Shown: in pieces, positions 7,676-15,776 of the stretch
Layout of the letters: each line of letters starts with the position of its first letter
Position numbering within the stretch: position 1 is the stretch's first letter
Assembly: GCA_016709385.1 (NCBI GenBank)
Contig: JADJMW010000022.1
Span: forward strand, 124,001 to 188,000
DNA from: Candidatus Rubrivivax defluviihabitans
Lineage (GTDB): Bacteria > Pseudomonadota > Gammaproteobacteria > Burkholderiales > Burkholderiaceae_C
Length of the DNA stretch: 64,000 bases
Reading direction: 5' to 3'
Notes under the pieces: generated by a model
Told to the model about the DNA's origin: nothing
Seen by the model: the letters and a program-made list of their open reading frames with translations, nothing else
The model's database searches: none
Translations under genes and position numbers: made by a program

Positions 7676-9121
7676 ATGAATGCCGCTTTGAAACCCACGC
7701 CCACCGCCGCGCAATTCCCCGACAGCGCCGTGGCCGACCTGTCGCTGGCCGACTGGGGCCGCAAGGAAATCCGCATCGCCGAGACCGAGATGCCCGGCCT
7801 GATGGCAATCCGCGAGGAATTCGCGGCCAGGCAGCCGCTGAAGGGCGCGCGCATCACCGGCAGCCTGCACATGACGATCCAGACCGCCGTGCTGGTGGAA
7901 ACGCTGCAGGCTCTTGGCGCGCAGGTGCGCTGGGCCAGCTGCAACATCTTCAGCACCCAGGACCATGCCGCCGCCGCGCTGGTGGTCAAGGGCACGCCGG
8001 TCTTCGCCTACAAGGGCGAGACGCTGGCCGACTACTGGGACTACACGCACCGCATCTTCGAATTCGGCGCCAAGGGCAGCGAAGGCGAAGGCCCGAACAT
8101 GATCCTGGACGACGGCGGCGACGCCACGCTGCTCATGCACCTGGGCAAGCGCGCCGAGAAGGACCTCTCGCTGCTGGCCCGCCCCACCAGCGAAGAGGAA
8201 ACCGTGCTCTACGCCGCCATCAAGGCCAAGCTGGCGCAGGACGCCACCTGGTACAGCCGCAAGGGCGCGCAGATCATCGGCGTCACCGAGGAGACGACCA
8301 CCGGCGTGCACCGCCTGAAGGAGATGAGCGCCGCCGGCACGCTGATGTTCCGCGCCATCAACGTGAACGACAGCGTCACGAAGAGCAAGTTCGATAACCT
8401 CTACGGCTGCCGCGAGAGCCTGGTGGACGCCATCAAGCGCGCCACCGACGTCATGATCGCCGGCAAGGTGGCCTGCGTGGCCGGCTACGGCGACGTGGGC
8501 AAGGGTTCGGCGCAGGCGCTGCGCGCGCTGTCGGCGCAGGTCTGGGTGACCGAGATCGACCCCATCAACGCGCTGCAGGCGGCGATGGAAGGCTACAAGG
8601 TCGTGACCATGGAGTACGCCGCCGACAAGGCCGACATCTTCGTTTCCGCCACTGGCAACAAGAACGTCATCACGCGCGCCCACATGGCGGCCATGAAGGA
8701 CCAGGCCATCGTCTGCAATATCGGCCACTTCGACAACGAGATCGACGTCGCCGGCCTCGCCGACCTGAGCTGGGAAGAGATCAAGCCGCAGGTCGACCAT
8801 GTCATCTTTCCCGACGGCAAGCGCATCATCCTGCTGGCCAAGGGCCGGCTGGTGAACCTGGGCTGCGGCACCGGCCACCCGAGCTTCGTCATGAGCTCCA
8901 GCTTCGCCAACCAGACCATCGCCCAGATCGAACTCTTCACGCACAGCGACTATTACGAGAACGGCAAGGTCTACGTGCTGCCCAAGCACCTGGACGAGAA
9001 GGTGGCGCGGCTGCACCTGAAGAAGGTGGGCGCCATGCTCACCGAGCTGAGCGACGAGCAGGCGGCTTACATCGGCGTGCCCAAGGAAGGGCCGTACAAG
9101 GCCGACAGCTACCGCTATTGA
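7676..9121 (+). CDS. ahcY: Adenosylhomocysteinase
   Basis: AhcY splits S-adenosylhomocysteine into adenosine and homocysteine, removing the product inhibitor of methyltransferases. The 481-residue protein shows the NAD-binding GYGDVGKGSAQALR (from about residue 270), the substrate region HLGKRAEKD and GVTEETTTGVHRL, and the C-terminal KADSYRY tail that closes the NAD site of the neighbouring subunit. The proteobacterial insertion (GDATLLMHLGKRAEKD region) is present. The ATG at 7676 has GGAG at 7664-7667 as ribosome site. Expression is under the SAH riboswitch directly upstream. metF follows after a toxin-antitoxin insertion. Confidence 0.98.
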   Translation: MNAALKPTPTAAQFPDSAVADLSLADWGRKEIRIAETEMPGLMAIREEFAARQPLKGARITGSLHMTIQTAVLVETLQALGAQVRWASCNIFSTQDHAAAALVVKGTPVFAYKGETLADYWDYTHRIFEFGAKGSEGEGPNMILDDGGDATLLMHLGKRAEKDLSLLARPTSEEETVLYAAIKAKLAQDATWYSRKGAQIIGVTEETTTGVHRLKEMSAAGTLMFRAINVNDSVTKSKFDNLYGCRESLVDAIKRATDVMIAGKVACVAGYGDVGKGSAQALRALSAQVWVTEIDPINALQAAMEGYKVVTMEYAADKADIFVSATGNKNVITRAHMAAMKDQAIVCNIGHFDNEIDVAGLADLSWEEIKPQVDHVIFPDGKRIILLAKGRLVNLGCGTGHPSFVMSSSFANQTIAQIELFTHSDYYENGKVYVLPKHLDEKVARLHLKKVGAMLTELSDEQAAYIGVPKEGPYKADSYRY

Positions 9122-9162
9122 GGCCTGCAGGAGGCTGCGGCGCGGCTTGCCAAGCCAGACCG

Positions 9163-9199
9163 ATGGCGCCAGAATGGCGCCATGGTTCCATTCTGGAGG
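9163..9199 (+). promoter_or_regulatory. Toxin-antitoxin operator: two overlapping perfect inverted repeats plus Shine-Dalgarno
   Basis: ATGGCGCCA (9163-9171) and TGGCGCCAT (9175-9183) form a perfect 9-bp inverted repeat with a 3-base spacer. CCAGAATGG (9169-9177) and CCATTCTGG (9188-9196) form a second perfect 9-bp repeat that shares bases with the first. The second arm runs into the Shine-Dalgarno GGAGG (9195-9199) of the antitoxin gene. Inverted repeats at this place are the usual binding sites of ribbon-helix-helix antitoxins that repress their own operon. Confidence 0.7.
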
Positions 9200-9204
9200 C
9201 GATG

Positions 9205-9630
9205 ATGGGTGTCAGCCTTTCCATCAAGGACGTGCCCGAGGCGCTGGCCGAACGGCTGCGCCAGCGGGCGGCGCGCAATCACCGGTCGCTGCAGCGCGAG
9301 CTGATGGCCATCGTGGAGGCCGCGGTCGAACCCGGGGCAAGGGCTGTGCCCGCGCCCGGCACGGCTGCGCGGGTGGCCGGCGTTCCCGTCGCGGTTCAAG
9401 AATCCGACGGCGTCTATGCCGTCACGGCGCAGGAGCAGGCAGCCGGCGCGGTGGACGATTTGCTGTCCGAGCTCGACACCATCGTCGCCGGCAGCCGCTG
9501 GGGCAGCGCACCGCTGCTGACGCGCGAACAGGCGCACGATCGGGCGCTGGCGCGCGAGTTCGACTTCGAAGCGCGGGCCGCGGAACTCGCCGATGCGCGC
9601 CGCCGGCAGCGACACGGCGGTGCGGCATGA
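9205..9630 (+). CDS. FitA/VapB-type antitoxin (ribbon-helix-helix)
   Basis: A 141-residue protein beginning MGVSLSIKDVPEALAERLRQ. Residues 3-40 are the short strand-helix-helix fold of Arc/FitA-type antitoxins (SLSIKDVPE, RAARNHRSLQRELMAIVE). The acidic/alanine-rich C-terminal half, longer than in most FitA proteins, should wrap around the toxin. I prefer the ATG at 9205 over the one at 9202 because GGAGG at 9195-9199 is better spaced. Its stop overlaps the toxin start as ATGA, the usual coupling of such pairs. It is likely to repress its own promoter through the inverted repeats upstream. Confidence 0.82.
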   Translation: MGVSLSIKDVPEALAERLRQRAARNHRSLQRELMAIVEAAVEPGARAVPAPGTAARVAGVPVAVQESDGVYAVTAQEQAAGAVDDLLSELDTIVAGSRWGSAPLLTREQAHDRALAREFDFEARAAELADARRRQRHGGAA

Positions 9631-10061
9631 CGGCACCGTTCTTCCTGGATACCAACATCCTCGTCTACGCCACCTCGCTCAGTCCCGACCACATCCCCAA
9701 GCGCGACGTGGCCCGCGCCTGGGTAGGCCGCGGCGACTGGGGGGTCTCCACCCAGGTGCTGATGGAGTTCTACGCGCAGGCCCGCCAGCCCCGGCACGGC
9801 CTGCTGCCCACCGCGGCACAGGCCTTCGTCGAACGCATCGCCGCGCGCCGACCGGTGCAGGCGGTCGACAAGGACCTGGTGCTGGACGCCCTGGCCTTGC
9901 GCCACCGCTACTACCTAACGCACTGGGACGCAGCCATCCTGTGCGCTGCGCAGCGACTGGGCGCAGGCACGGTGGTCAGCGAAGACATGGAACATGGCCG
10001 CGACTACGGCGGCGTCAGGGTCATGAACCCGTTCGTGGCAACACTTGAGGGTGCACGCTGA
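9627..10061 (+). CDS. PIN-domain toxin (VapC/FitB-like ribonuclease)
   Basis: A 144-residue PIN-domain protein. The acidic triad or tetrad of a metal-dependent ribonuclease is intact: D8 in FLDTNILVY, E47 in VLMEFYAQ, D101 in HWDAAIL and D120 in VVSEDM. VapC-family toxins cleave tRNA or rRNA when freed from the antitoxin. It overlaps the antitoxin by four bases and the next small gene by one base (TGATG). The pair sits between ahcY and metF and looks like an inserted module, though its G+C is like its neighbours. Confidence 0.88.
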   Translation: MTAPFFLDTNILVYATSLSPDHIPKRDVARAWVGRGDWGVSTQVLMEFYAQARQPRHGLLPTAAQAFVERIAARRPVQAVDKDLVLDALALRHRYYLTHWDAAILCAAQRLGAGTVVSEDMEHGRDYGGVRVMNPFVATLEGAR

Positions 10062-10375
10062 TGGGCCTGTTCGACACCCTGCACTGCGAATTTCCGCTGC
10101 CCGACGGCTGCGCCGAGCGCGAATTCCAGACCAAGTCGCTGGCCTGCGAAATGGACAACTACCGCTTGACCGCCGCGGGCCGCCTGCTGCACCCGGGTGG
10201 CCAGGACACCGGCTTCCATGGCGTGTTGCGCTTCTACACTGGCAGCGCCACCGGCACCTGGCACGAATACGAAGCCAAGTTCACCAGTGGTGCGCTGCAG
10301 CACCTGGTGCCGGTGGCCAGCGCGGCCTACAGCCCCGTAGGCTTCATCCTGCCCTTACCCCCGGCCCAGCCATGA
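10061..10375 (+). CDS. Small protein of unknown function
   Basis: A 104-residue soluble protein, MGLFDTLHCEFPLPDG at the start, with a YEAKFTSGALQHLV segment near the end. No signal peptide, membrane helix or catalytic motif is visible. Its ATG overlaps the toxin stop by one base, so it is translated in the same unit; small proteins opening MGLFDTL..E.PLPD occur as hypotheticals in phage and accessory regions of proteobacteria. Whether it belongs with the toxin-antitoxin pair or with metF cannot be told from sequence. Confidence 0.7.
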   Translation: MGLFDTLHCEFPLPDGCAEREFQTKSLACEMDNYRLTAAGRLLHPGGQDTGFHGVLRFYTGSATGTWHEYEAKFTSGALQHLVPVASAAYSPVGFILPLPPAQP

Positions 10376-10382
10376 GCACATC

Positions 10383-11222
10383 GTGACCACCGTCCCCATC
10401 AGCTTCGAATTCTTCCCCCCCAACACCCCCGTCGGCAGCGAAAAGCTCAAGACCGTGGTGCAAGATCTGGCTGCGGTCAAGCCAGAATTCTTCAGCGTCA
10501 CCTACGGCGCCGGCGGCAGCACGCGCGAGAAGACGCTGGCCACGGTGCAGTCCATCGCGGCGATGGGTTTCGAGGCCGCACCGCACCTGTCCTGCGTGGG
10601 CAGCACCGAGGCCGGCATCGCCGAGATCCTGGCCACCTATCGTGCCCAGGGCATCCGCCGCATCGTCGCGCTGCGCGGCGACCTGCCCAGCGGTACCGTG
10701 CAGCCGGGCGAATTCCGCTATGCCGCCGACCTGGTGGCCTTCATCCGCCGCACCCAGGGCGCCGACTGGTTCATCGAGGTGGCGGCCTACCCCGAATACC
10801 ACCCGCAGCAGCGTTATGCGCGGCGCGACCTGGAGCATTTCGCGGCCAAGGTCAAGGCCGGGGCCGACTCGGCGATCACGCAGTTCTTCTTCAATCCCGA
10901 CGCCTACTTCCACTTCGTCGACGAGGTGCGCGCGATGGGCGTAGCGGTACCCATCGTGCCGGGCATCATGCCGATCCACAACTATGCGCGCATCGCACAG
11001 TTCGCAGCCCGCGACGGCATCGAGATCCCGCGCTGGGTGGCGCTGAAGATGGAAGGCTTCATGGACGACGCGGCCTCGGTGCGCGCCTTCGGCATCGACG
11101 TCGTGGCCGGTCTGTGCGAACGCCTGATCGCCGGCGGCGCGCCGGGCATCCACTTCTACACGCTCAACCAGAGCGCGTTGTCGCTGGAAATCTGCCGCCG
11201 TCTGGGGGCCCCCGCGGCCTGA
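10383..11222 (+). CDS. metF: Methylenetetrahydrofolate reductase
   Basis: MetF reduces 5,10-methylene-THF to 5-methyl-THF, the methyl donor that turns homocysteine (made by AhcY) back to methionine. The 279-residue protein has the FAD barrel motifs: SFEFFPPNTPVG at the N-terminus, FFSVTYGAGGST, VALRGDLP and FFNPDAYFHFVD. The start is GTG at 10383; the nearby ATG at 10372 closes after four codons. Close linkage with ahcY is usual in Burkholderiales, here broken by three inserted genes. Confidence 0.96.
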   Translation: MTTVPISFEFFPPNTPVGSEKLKTVVQDLAAVKPEFFSVTYGAGGSTREKTLATVQSIAAMGFEAAPHLSCVGSTEAGIAEILATYRAQGIRRIVALRGDLPSGTVQPGEFRYAADLVAFIRRTQGADWFIEVAAYPEYHPQQRYARRDLEHFAAKVKAGADSAITQFFFNPDAYFHFVDEVRAMGVAVPIVPGIMPIHNYARIAQFAARDGIEIPRWVALKMEGFMDDAASVRAFGIDVVAGLCERLIAGGAPGIHFYTLNQSALSLEICRRLGAPAA

Positions 11223-11240
11223 ACCGCCGCCGCATCGCCC

Positions 11241-11834
11241 TCAGGCCGGCGCCTGCCAGGCCAGCCCTTCGTCGGTGAGCACGGCGTCCAGCGGCACGTC
11301 GTGCGGCTCGGCCTGCAGCCAGGGCACGAAGCCGTGCGAATAGGCCAGCCCGGCCGTGAACGGCCGCGGCTGCAGCGTGGCCAGCGTGCGGTCGTAGAAA
11401 CCGCCGCCATAGCCCAGCCGCACGCCCTTCGGGCCGTAGCCGACACAGGGCACCAGCAGCAGCGTGGGCTCGAAGGCCGGCGTGTCCTTGGGCTTGGGGA
11501 TGCCGTAGGCGTCTTCCTCCATCTCGCAGCCCGGGGTCCAGACGCGAAAACCCAGCCGCTTGGTCTGCTTGTCGATCACCGGCAGGCCGATGCGGCGCCG
11601 CGGGTCGGCCTCGCCCCAGCGGTACAGCGCCGGCAGCGCGTCGAATTCGCCCTTGATCGGCCAGTAGGCGCCGATGGCCAGGTCGGGCCGCGCCACCAGC
11701 CACACCCGCAGCACCTCCTGCAGGTGCATGGCGCGCTGGTGGCGGTCGATCAGGCTCTGGCGTTCGGCCTGCAGCTGGCGGCGCAGCAGCTTCTTGTCGC
11801 TGGAAGGTTGCAAGGGCGGCAGGTCCGAGGTCAT
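11241..11834 (-). CDS. 5-formyltetrahydrofolate cyclo-ligase
   Basis: This enzyme turns 5-formyl-THF into 5,10-methenyl-THF with ATP and so returns a storage folate to use. The 197-residue protein shows KKLLRRQLQAERQSL at the N-terminus (the K/R-rich ATP site), WPIKGEFD, and the ligand loop GVRLGYGGGFYDRTLA, which is diagnostic. The start at 11834 is the first ATG before similarity; an open frame that continues much further upstream is only the antisense of the transglycosylase gene. It converges on metF with an 18-bp gap, so the two folate genes are adjacent. Confidence 0.92.
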   Translation of the reverse strand: MTSDLPPLQPSSDKKLLRRQLQAERQSLIDRHQRAMHLQEVLRVWLVARPDLAIGAYWPIKGEFDALPALYRWGEADPRRRIGLPVIDKQTKRLGFRVWTPGCEMEEDAYGIPKPKDTPAFEPTLLLVPCVGYGPKGVRLGYGGGFYDRTLATLQPRPFTAGLAYSHGFVPWLQAEPHDVPLDAVLTDEGLAWQAPA

Positions 11835-11999
11835 GGCAGGTGGGGTTGGGCGTGGCGCCAGGCGCGGCCACGGCCGCATTGTCAGGCTACCGCGGGCAAG
11901 CTCGTCTTCGGTACCGCCGGCACCCCGGGTCGGGCACTGTGCACGCCGGTCGAACAGCGCTTCGCTGAAATGAAACGCCACGTAAGCTAAATTCAGAGC

Positions 12000-14051
12000 A
12001 TGTCCCTGCGCAAGCCCGACCTCCCGACGATCCGCCGGACGAGCCTCTCCGTCCTGACCCTGATGTTGGCGCTGTTGACCGTCGCCGCGATGCCGCCGGC
12101 GCGCGCGCAGGGTGGCGACGCCATCGTCGTGCAAGCCCGCGAAGCCCTGCGCACGAAAAATGGCCCCGCACTGGCCTCCGCCAGGCAGGCCGCCAATGCC
12201 GCCGCCCACCCGCTGGCGATGTGGGTCGACTACTGGGAACTCGGCCACCGCCTGGGCGAAGCGCGGCAGGAAGAGCTGGACGCCTTCTACGCCCGCTGGC
12301 CCGGCACCTACGTCGAGGACCGGCTGCGCAACGACTGGCTGCTGGAACTGGGCCAGCGGCGCGACTGGGCCAACTTCCGCGTCGAGTTCCCGCGTTTTCG
12401 CATGAACGACGACCGCGAGGTCAGCTGCTACTGGCTGCTCACGCAGCACCTGGACGGCCAGCCGGTCGCCGACGCGGCTCGCGCCGCCTGGTTCGCCCCG
12501 CGCGACCCCGGCGACGGCTGCCGGCTCATGGCCTCCACGCTGTACGAGGCCAAGGTGCTCAAGCCCGCCGACGCGTGGACCAAGGCACGCCTGGCGATGG
12601 AGATGAACCGCCCGCGCGCGGCCCAGGACGCCGCGGCACTGGTGCTCGGCAACGACGGCCGCGTCGTCGCCTCGATCGCCGACGCGCCGGCGAAATGGTT
12701 GCGGCACAGGCCGCGCAGCGCTTCCCCTGCGGGCCACGAACTGGAGCTGCTGGCACTGATACGGCTGGCCGCCAGCGACCCGGAACTGGCCGCCGGGTTG
12801 CTGTCCGAATCCTGGGCCGAGCGCCTGCCCCACAGCCTGACGGCCACCGCCTGGGCGCACACGGCCAAGCACGCGGCGATCAAGCAGCAGACGGCCGCGG
12901 CAGCCTACGCGCGCCGCGCCTGGCAGCTGTGGGACGCCGCGGCGCGAAGCGGCACGCCCCCACCCTGGAGCGACGACCTGCTGGCCTGGCACGTGCGCGC
13001 GGCCCTGCGCCAGAGCGCCGGCGAGGCCAGCCGCTGGACGCTGATGATCCGCGCCATCGACGCCATGAGCGCGGCCGAGCAGCGCGACAGCGCCTGGGTC
13101 TACTGGCGCGCGCGCGCCCTCCAGGCCACTGCCGACCCGGGCCCGGAAGGCGACGCCGCACGTGCCGTGGCGACGCTGGCGCTGGAATCGATCGCGCCGC
13201 AAATCGGCTTCTACGGCAAGCTGGCGACCGAGGATCTGGGGGGCACCCAGGTGCTGCCGCCGGCGCCGCGCCCGCTGACCGAGGCCGAGCGCAAGGCCGC
13301 CCGCAGCCACCCGGGACTGGGGCGCGGGCTGCAGCTCATCGAACTGGGCCTGCGCAGCGAAGGCGTGCGCGAGTGGAACTTCTCGCTGCGCGGCATGGCC
13401 GACCGCGAGCTGCTGGCCGCCGCCGACATGGCCTGCGAGCGTGCGGTCTGGGACCGCTGCATCAATACCAGCGACCGCACGCGCGGCGAGGTGGACATGG
13501 CGCAGCGCTTTCCCACGCCCTTGCGCGAGCAGGTGCTGGCGCAGGCCCGCCAGGTCGGCATCGATCCGGCGGTGGTGTACGGCCTGGTCCGCCAGGAGTC
13601 GCGCTTCATCATGGACGTGCGCTCGCATGTCGGCGCTTCGGGACTGATGCAGCTGATGCCGGAAACCGCGCGCTGGACCGCGCGCAAGATCGGCCTGCCC
13701 TACACGCCCGCGATGATCAACGACAGCAGCGTCAACCTGCGCCTGGGCACCGCCTACCTGAAGCTGGTGCTCGACGATTTCGGCGGCTCGCTGGCCATGG
13801 CCACCGCCGCCTACAACGCCGGCCCCAACCGGCCGCGCCGCTGGCGCGAAGGCGCCGTCATGGAGCCGGCGGCCTGGGCCGAGAGCATTCCCATCAACGA
13901 AACCCGCGACTACGTGAAGAAGGTGCTGTCCAACAGCGTCTACTACGCCGCGCTGCTGGGCACGCCCGGGACGTCGCTGAAGGCGCGGCTGGGGCCGCCG
14001 ATCGGCCCGCGCGCCGCCGCCGCGCCGGCACCCAACGGCGAGCTGCCGTGA
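12000..14051 (+). CDS. Soluble lytic murein transglycosylase
   Basis: The 683-residue exported protein cuts the MurNAc-GlcNAc bond of peptidoglycan. Residues 1-36 are a Sec signal peptide ending ARA-QGG. A long alpha-helical superhelix region follows, as in Slt70, and the C-terminal SLT domain begins near 515: GLVRQESRF with catalytic E533, SGLMQLMPETA, and the AAYNAGPNRPRRW motif. The C-terminal tail is rich in alanine and proline. It opens a long same-strand run that continues through the epimerase, GST and cca genes. Confidence 0.93.
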   Translation: MSLRKPDLPTIRRTSLSVLTLMLALLTVAAMPPARAQGGDAIVVQAREALRTKNGPALASARQAANAAAHPLAMWVDYWELGHRLGEARQEELDAFYARWPGTYVEDRLRNDWLLELGQRRDWANFRVEFPRFRMNDDREVSCYWLLTQHLDGQPVADAARAAWFAPRDPGDGCRLMASTLYEAKVLKPADAWTKARLAMEMNRPRAAQDAAALVLGNDGRVVASIADAPAKWLRHRPRSASPAGHELELLALIRLAASDPELAAGLLSESWAERLPHSLTATAWAHTAKHAAIKQQTAAAAYARRAWQLWDAAARSGTPPPWSDDLLAWHVRAALRQSAGEASRWTLMIRAIDAMSAAEQRDSAWVYWRARALQATADPGPEGDAARAVATLALESIAPQIGFYGKLATEDLGGTQVLPPAPRPLTEAERKAARSHPGLGRGLQLIELGLRSEGVREWNFSLRGMADRELLAAADMACERAVWDRCINTSDRTRGEVDMAQRFPTPLREQVLAQARQVGIDPAVVYGLVRQESRFIMDVRSHVGASGLMQLMPETARWTARKIGLPYTPAMINDSSVNLRLGTAYLKLVLDDFGGSLAMATAAYNAGPNRPRRWREGAVMEPAAWAESIPINETRDYVKKVLSNSVYYAALLGTPGTSLKARLGPPIGPRAAAAPAPNGELP

Positions 14052-14095
14052 AGGCGGCCGCGTTCGAACACCCAGGAATTACATCGCCCACGAAC

Positions 14096-15052
14096 ATGAA
14101 AAACATCCTCGTCCTCGGTGGCACCGGCTTCGTCGGCCGCGCGGTGTGCGAACGGCTGGTCGAACGCAGCGGCGGTGCCGGCGGCCGCATCGTCGTGCCC
14201 ACGCGCCGGCTGCAGCACGGCCAGCGCGTGCGCTCGCTGCCCACGCTGGACCTGGTGCAGGCCAACGTGCACGACGACGCGCAACTGGCGCGCCTGGTGG
14301 CCCAGGCCGACGCGGTGATCAACCTGGTGGCCATCCTGCACGGCAGCGCGGCCGCTTTCGACCAGGTGCACGTGCAACTGCCGCAGCGGCTGGCGGGCGC
14401 CTGCCGCACCGCCGGCGTGCGGCGCCTGGTGCACGTCAGCGCCCTGGGCGTGGCGACCGACGCGCCTTCGAACTACCTGCGCAGCAAGGCCGCGGGCGAG
14501 GCCGTGCTGATGGGCGCGGGGCTGGACGTCACGCTGCTGCGGCCTTCGGTCATCTTCGGCACCGAGGACCGCTTTCTCAACCTCTTCGCCAGCCTGCAGC
14601 GGCTGGCACCGGTGATTCCGCTGGCCGGCAGCCATGCGCGCTTCCAGCCGGTGTGGGTGGACGACGTGGCCAGCGCCGTGGTGCGCTGCCTGGACCGGCC
14701 CGAGACCATCGGCAAGGTCTACGAATGCGCCGGCCCCACGCCCTATACGCTGTCGGAACTGGTGCGGCTGGCCGGCCGCTGGTCGGGCCACGAACGGCCG
14801 CAGATTCCGCTGCCCGAATTTGCCGGCCGGCTGCAGGCGCTGGCGATGGAATGGCTGCCGGGCGAGCCGATGATGTCGCGCGACAACGTCGACTCGATGC
14901 GCGTGCCCAATGTCGCCAGCGGCCGCCTGCCCGGGCTGGCCGACCTGGGTCTCCAGGCCACGGCGCTGGAGGCCGTGGCGCCGGGCTACCTGGGCTCGGA
15001 TTTCAACCGTGCGCGTTTCGACCGTTGGCGCGCCGGCGCCGGCCGCGAGTGA
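14096..15052 (+). CDS. NAD(P)-binding epimerase-like protein (complex I NDUFA9 family)
   Basis: A 318-residue atypical short-chain dehydrogenase. The N-terminal NILVLGGTGFVGRAV is the NAD(P)-binding GxxGxxG motif; VHVSALGV and the SNYLRSKAAGE region stand at the usual Ser/Tyr/Lys site, with Y and K present as YLRSK. The layout and length match the bacterial relatives of the mitochondrial complex I subunit NDUFA9. The substrate is unknown; a role with quinone or membrane components is inference. The ATG at 14096 follows the transglycosylase by 44 bp. Confidence 0.85.
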   Translation: MKNILVLGGTGFVGRAVCERLVERSGGAGGRIVVPTRRLQHGQRVRSLPTLDLVQANVHDDAQLARLVAQADAVINLVAILHGSAAAFDQVHVQLPQRLAGACRTAGVRRLVHVSALGVATDAPSNYLRSKAAGEAVLMGAGLDVTLLRPSVIFGTEDRFLNLFASLQRLAPVIPLAGSHARFQPVWVDDVASAVVRCLDRPETIGKVYECAGPTPYTLSELVRLAGRWSGHERPQIPLPEFAGRLQALAMEWLPGEPMMSRDNVDSMRVPNVASGRLPGLADLGLQATALEAVAPGYLGSDFNRARFDRWRAGAGRE

Positions 15053-15098
15053 AGCGCCCAAGCGCCCGCCGCGGCGCGCGCAGCGAAAGGGGTTCGCC

Positions 15099-15776
15099 AT
15101 GCAGCTGGTGATCGGCAACAAGAACTATTCGTCGTGGTCGATGCGGCCCTGGGTGCTGATGCGCCAGCTCGGCCTGGCTTTCGACGAAGTGAAACTGCGC
15201 TTCGACTTCGCGCCGGATTCGCCCTTCCGCCGGGCGGTGGCACGATTCAGCCCCGCCGGCCGCGTGCCGGTGCTGGTGGACGAAGGCTTCGCGGTCTGGG
15301 ACACGCTGGCCATCGCCGAATATCTTCACGAGCGCTTCCCCGACCGCGGCGTGTGGCCGGCGGCGGCGCAGGACCGTGCCCGCGCCCGCAGCCTGGCCGC
15401 CGAGATGCATGCCGGCTTCGGCGCGCTGCGCAGCCGCTGCCCGATGAATATCGAGGCCGCGCTGCCCGAGGTGGGTGCGCGGCTGTGGGCCGAGCACGCC
15501 GAATTGCGCGCCGACGTGGCGCGCATCGAGACGATGTGGGCGCAGGCGCTGGCGGCCAGCGGCGGGCCTTTCCTGTTCGGCGCCTTTTGCGCCGCCGATG
15601 CCTTCTACGCCCCGGTGTGCATGCGGCTGCGCACCTATGCGCTGCCGCTGCTGGAAAGCACGCGGCGCTATGTCGACCGCGTGAGCATGCTCCCGGGCGT
15701 GGCCGCCTGGGTGGCCGACGCGCTGGCCGAGCAGGACTTCCTCGACGTCGACGAGCCCTACCGAAGCCACCGATGA
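15099..15776 (+). CDS. Glutathione S-transferase family protein
   Basis: A 225-residue protein with a thioredoxin-fold N-terminal domain: LVIGNKNYSSWSMRPW, in which the serine pair SSWS stands at the glutathione thiol site, PAGRVPVLVD (cis-proline) and VWDTLAIAEYL. A helical C-terminal domain follows. The NKNYSSWSLRPW type is a distinct bacterial GST group of unknown substrate, here linked to cca, as in related genomes. The ATG at 15099 follows a GAAAGGGG stretch. Its stop overlaps the cca start by ATGA. Confidence 0.9.
   Translation: MQLVIGNKNYSSWSMRPWVLMRQLGLAFDEVKLRFDFAPDSPFRRAVARFSPAGRVPVLVDEGFAVWDTLAIAEYLHERFPDRGVWPAAAQDRARARSLAAEMHAGFGALRSRCPMNIEAALPEVGARLWAEHAELRADVARIETMWAQALAASGGPFLFGAFCAADAFYAPVCMRLRTYALPLLESTRRYVDRVSMLPGVAAWVADALAEQDFLDVDEPYRSHR

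Noticed and set aside
9202..9204. First of two adjacent ATG codons as antitoxin start
   Set aside because: Only 2 bases after GGAGG; the second ATG has the better spacing.
11835..13628. Long minus-strand frame extending the folate cyclo-ligase upstream
   Set aside because: It is antisense to the lytic transglycosylase gene; family length and similarity start at the ATG at 11834.
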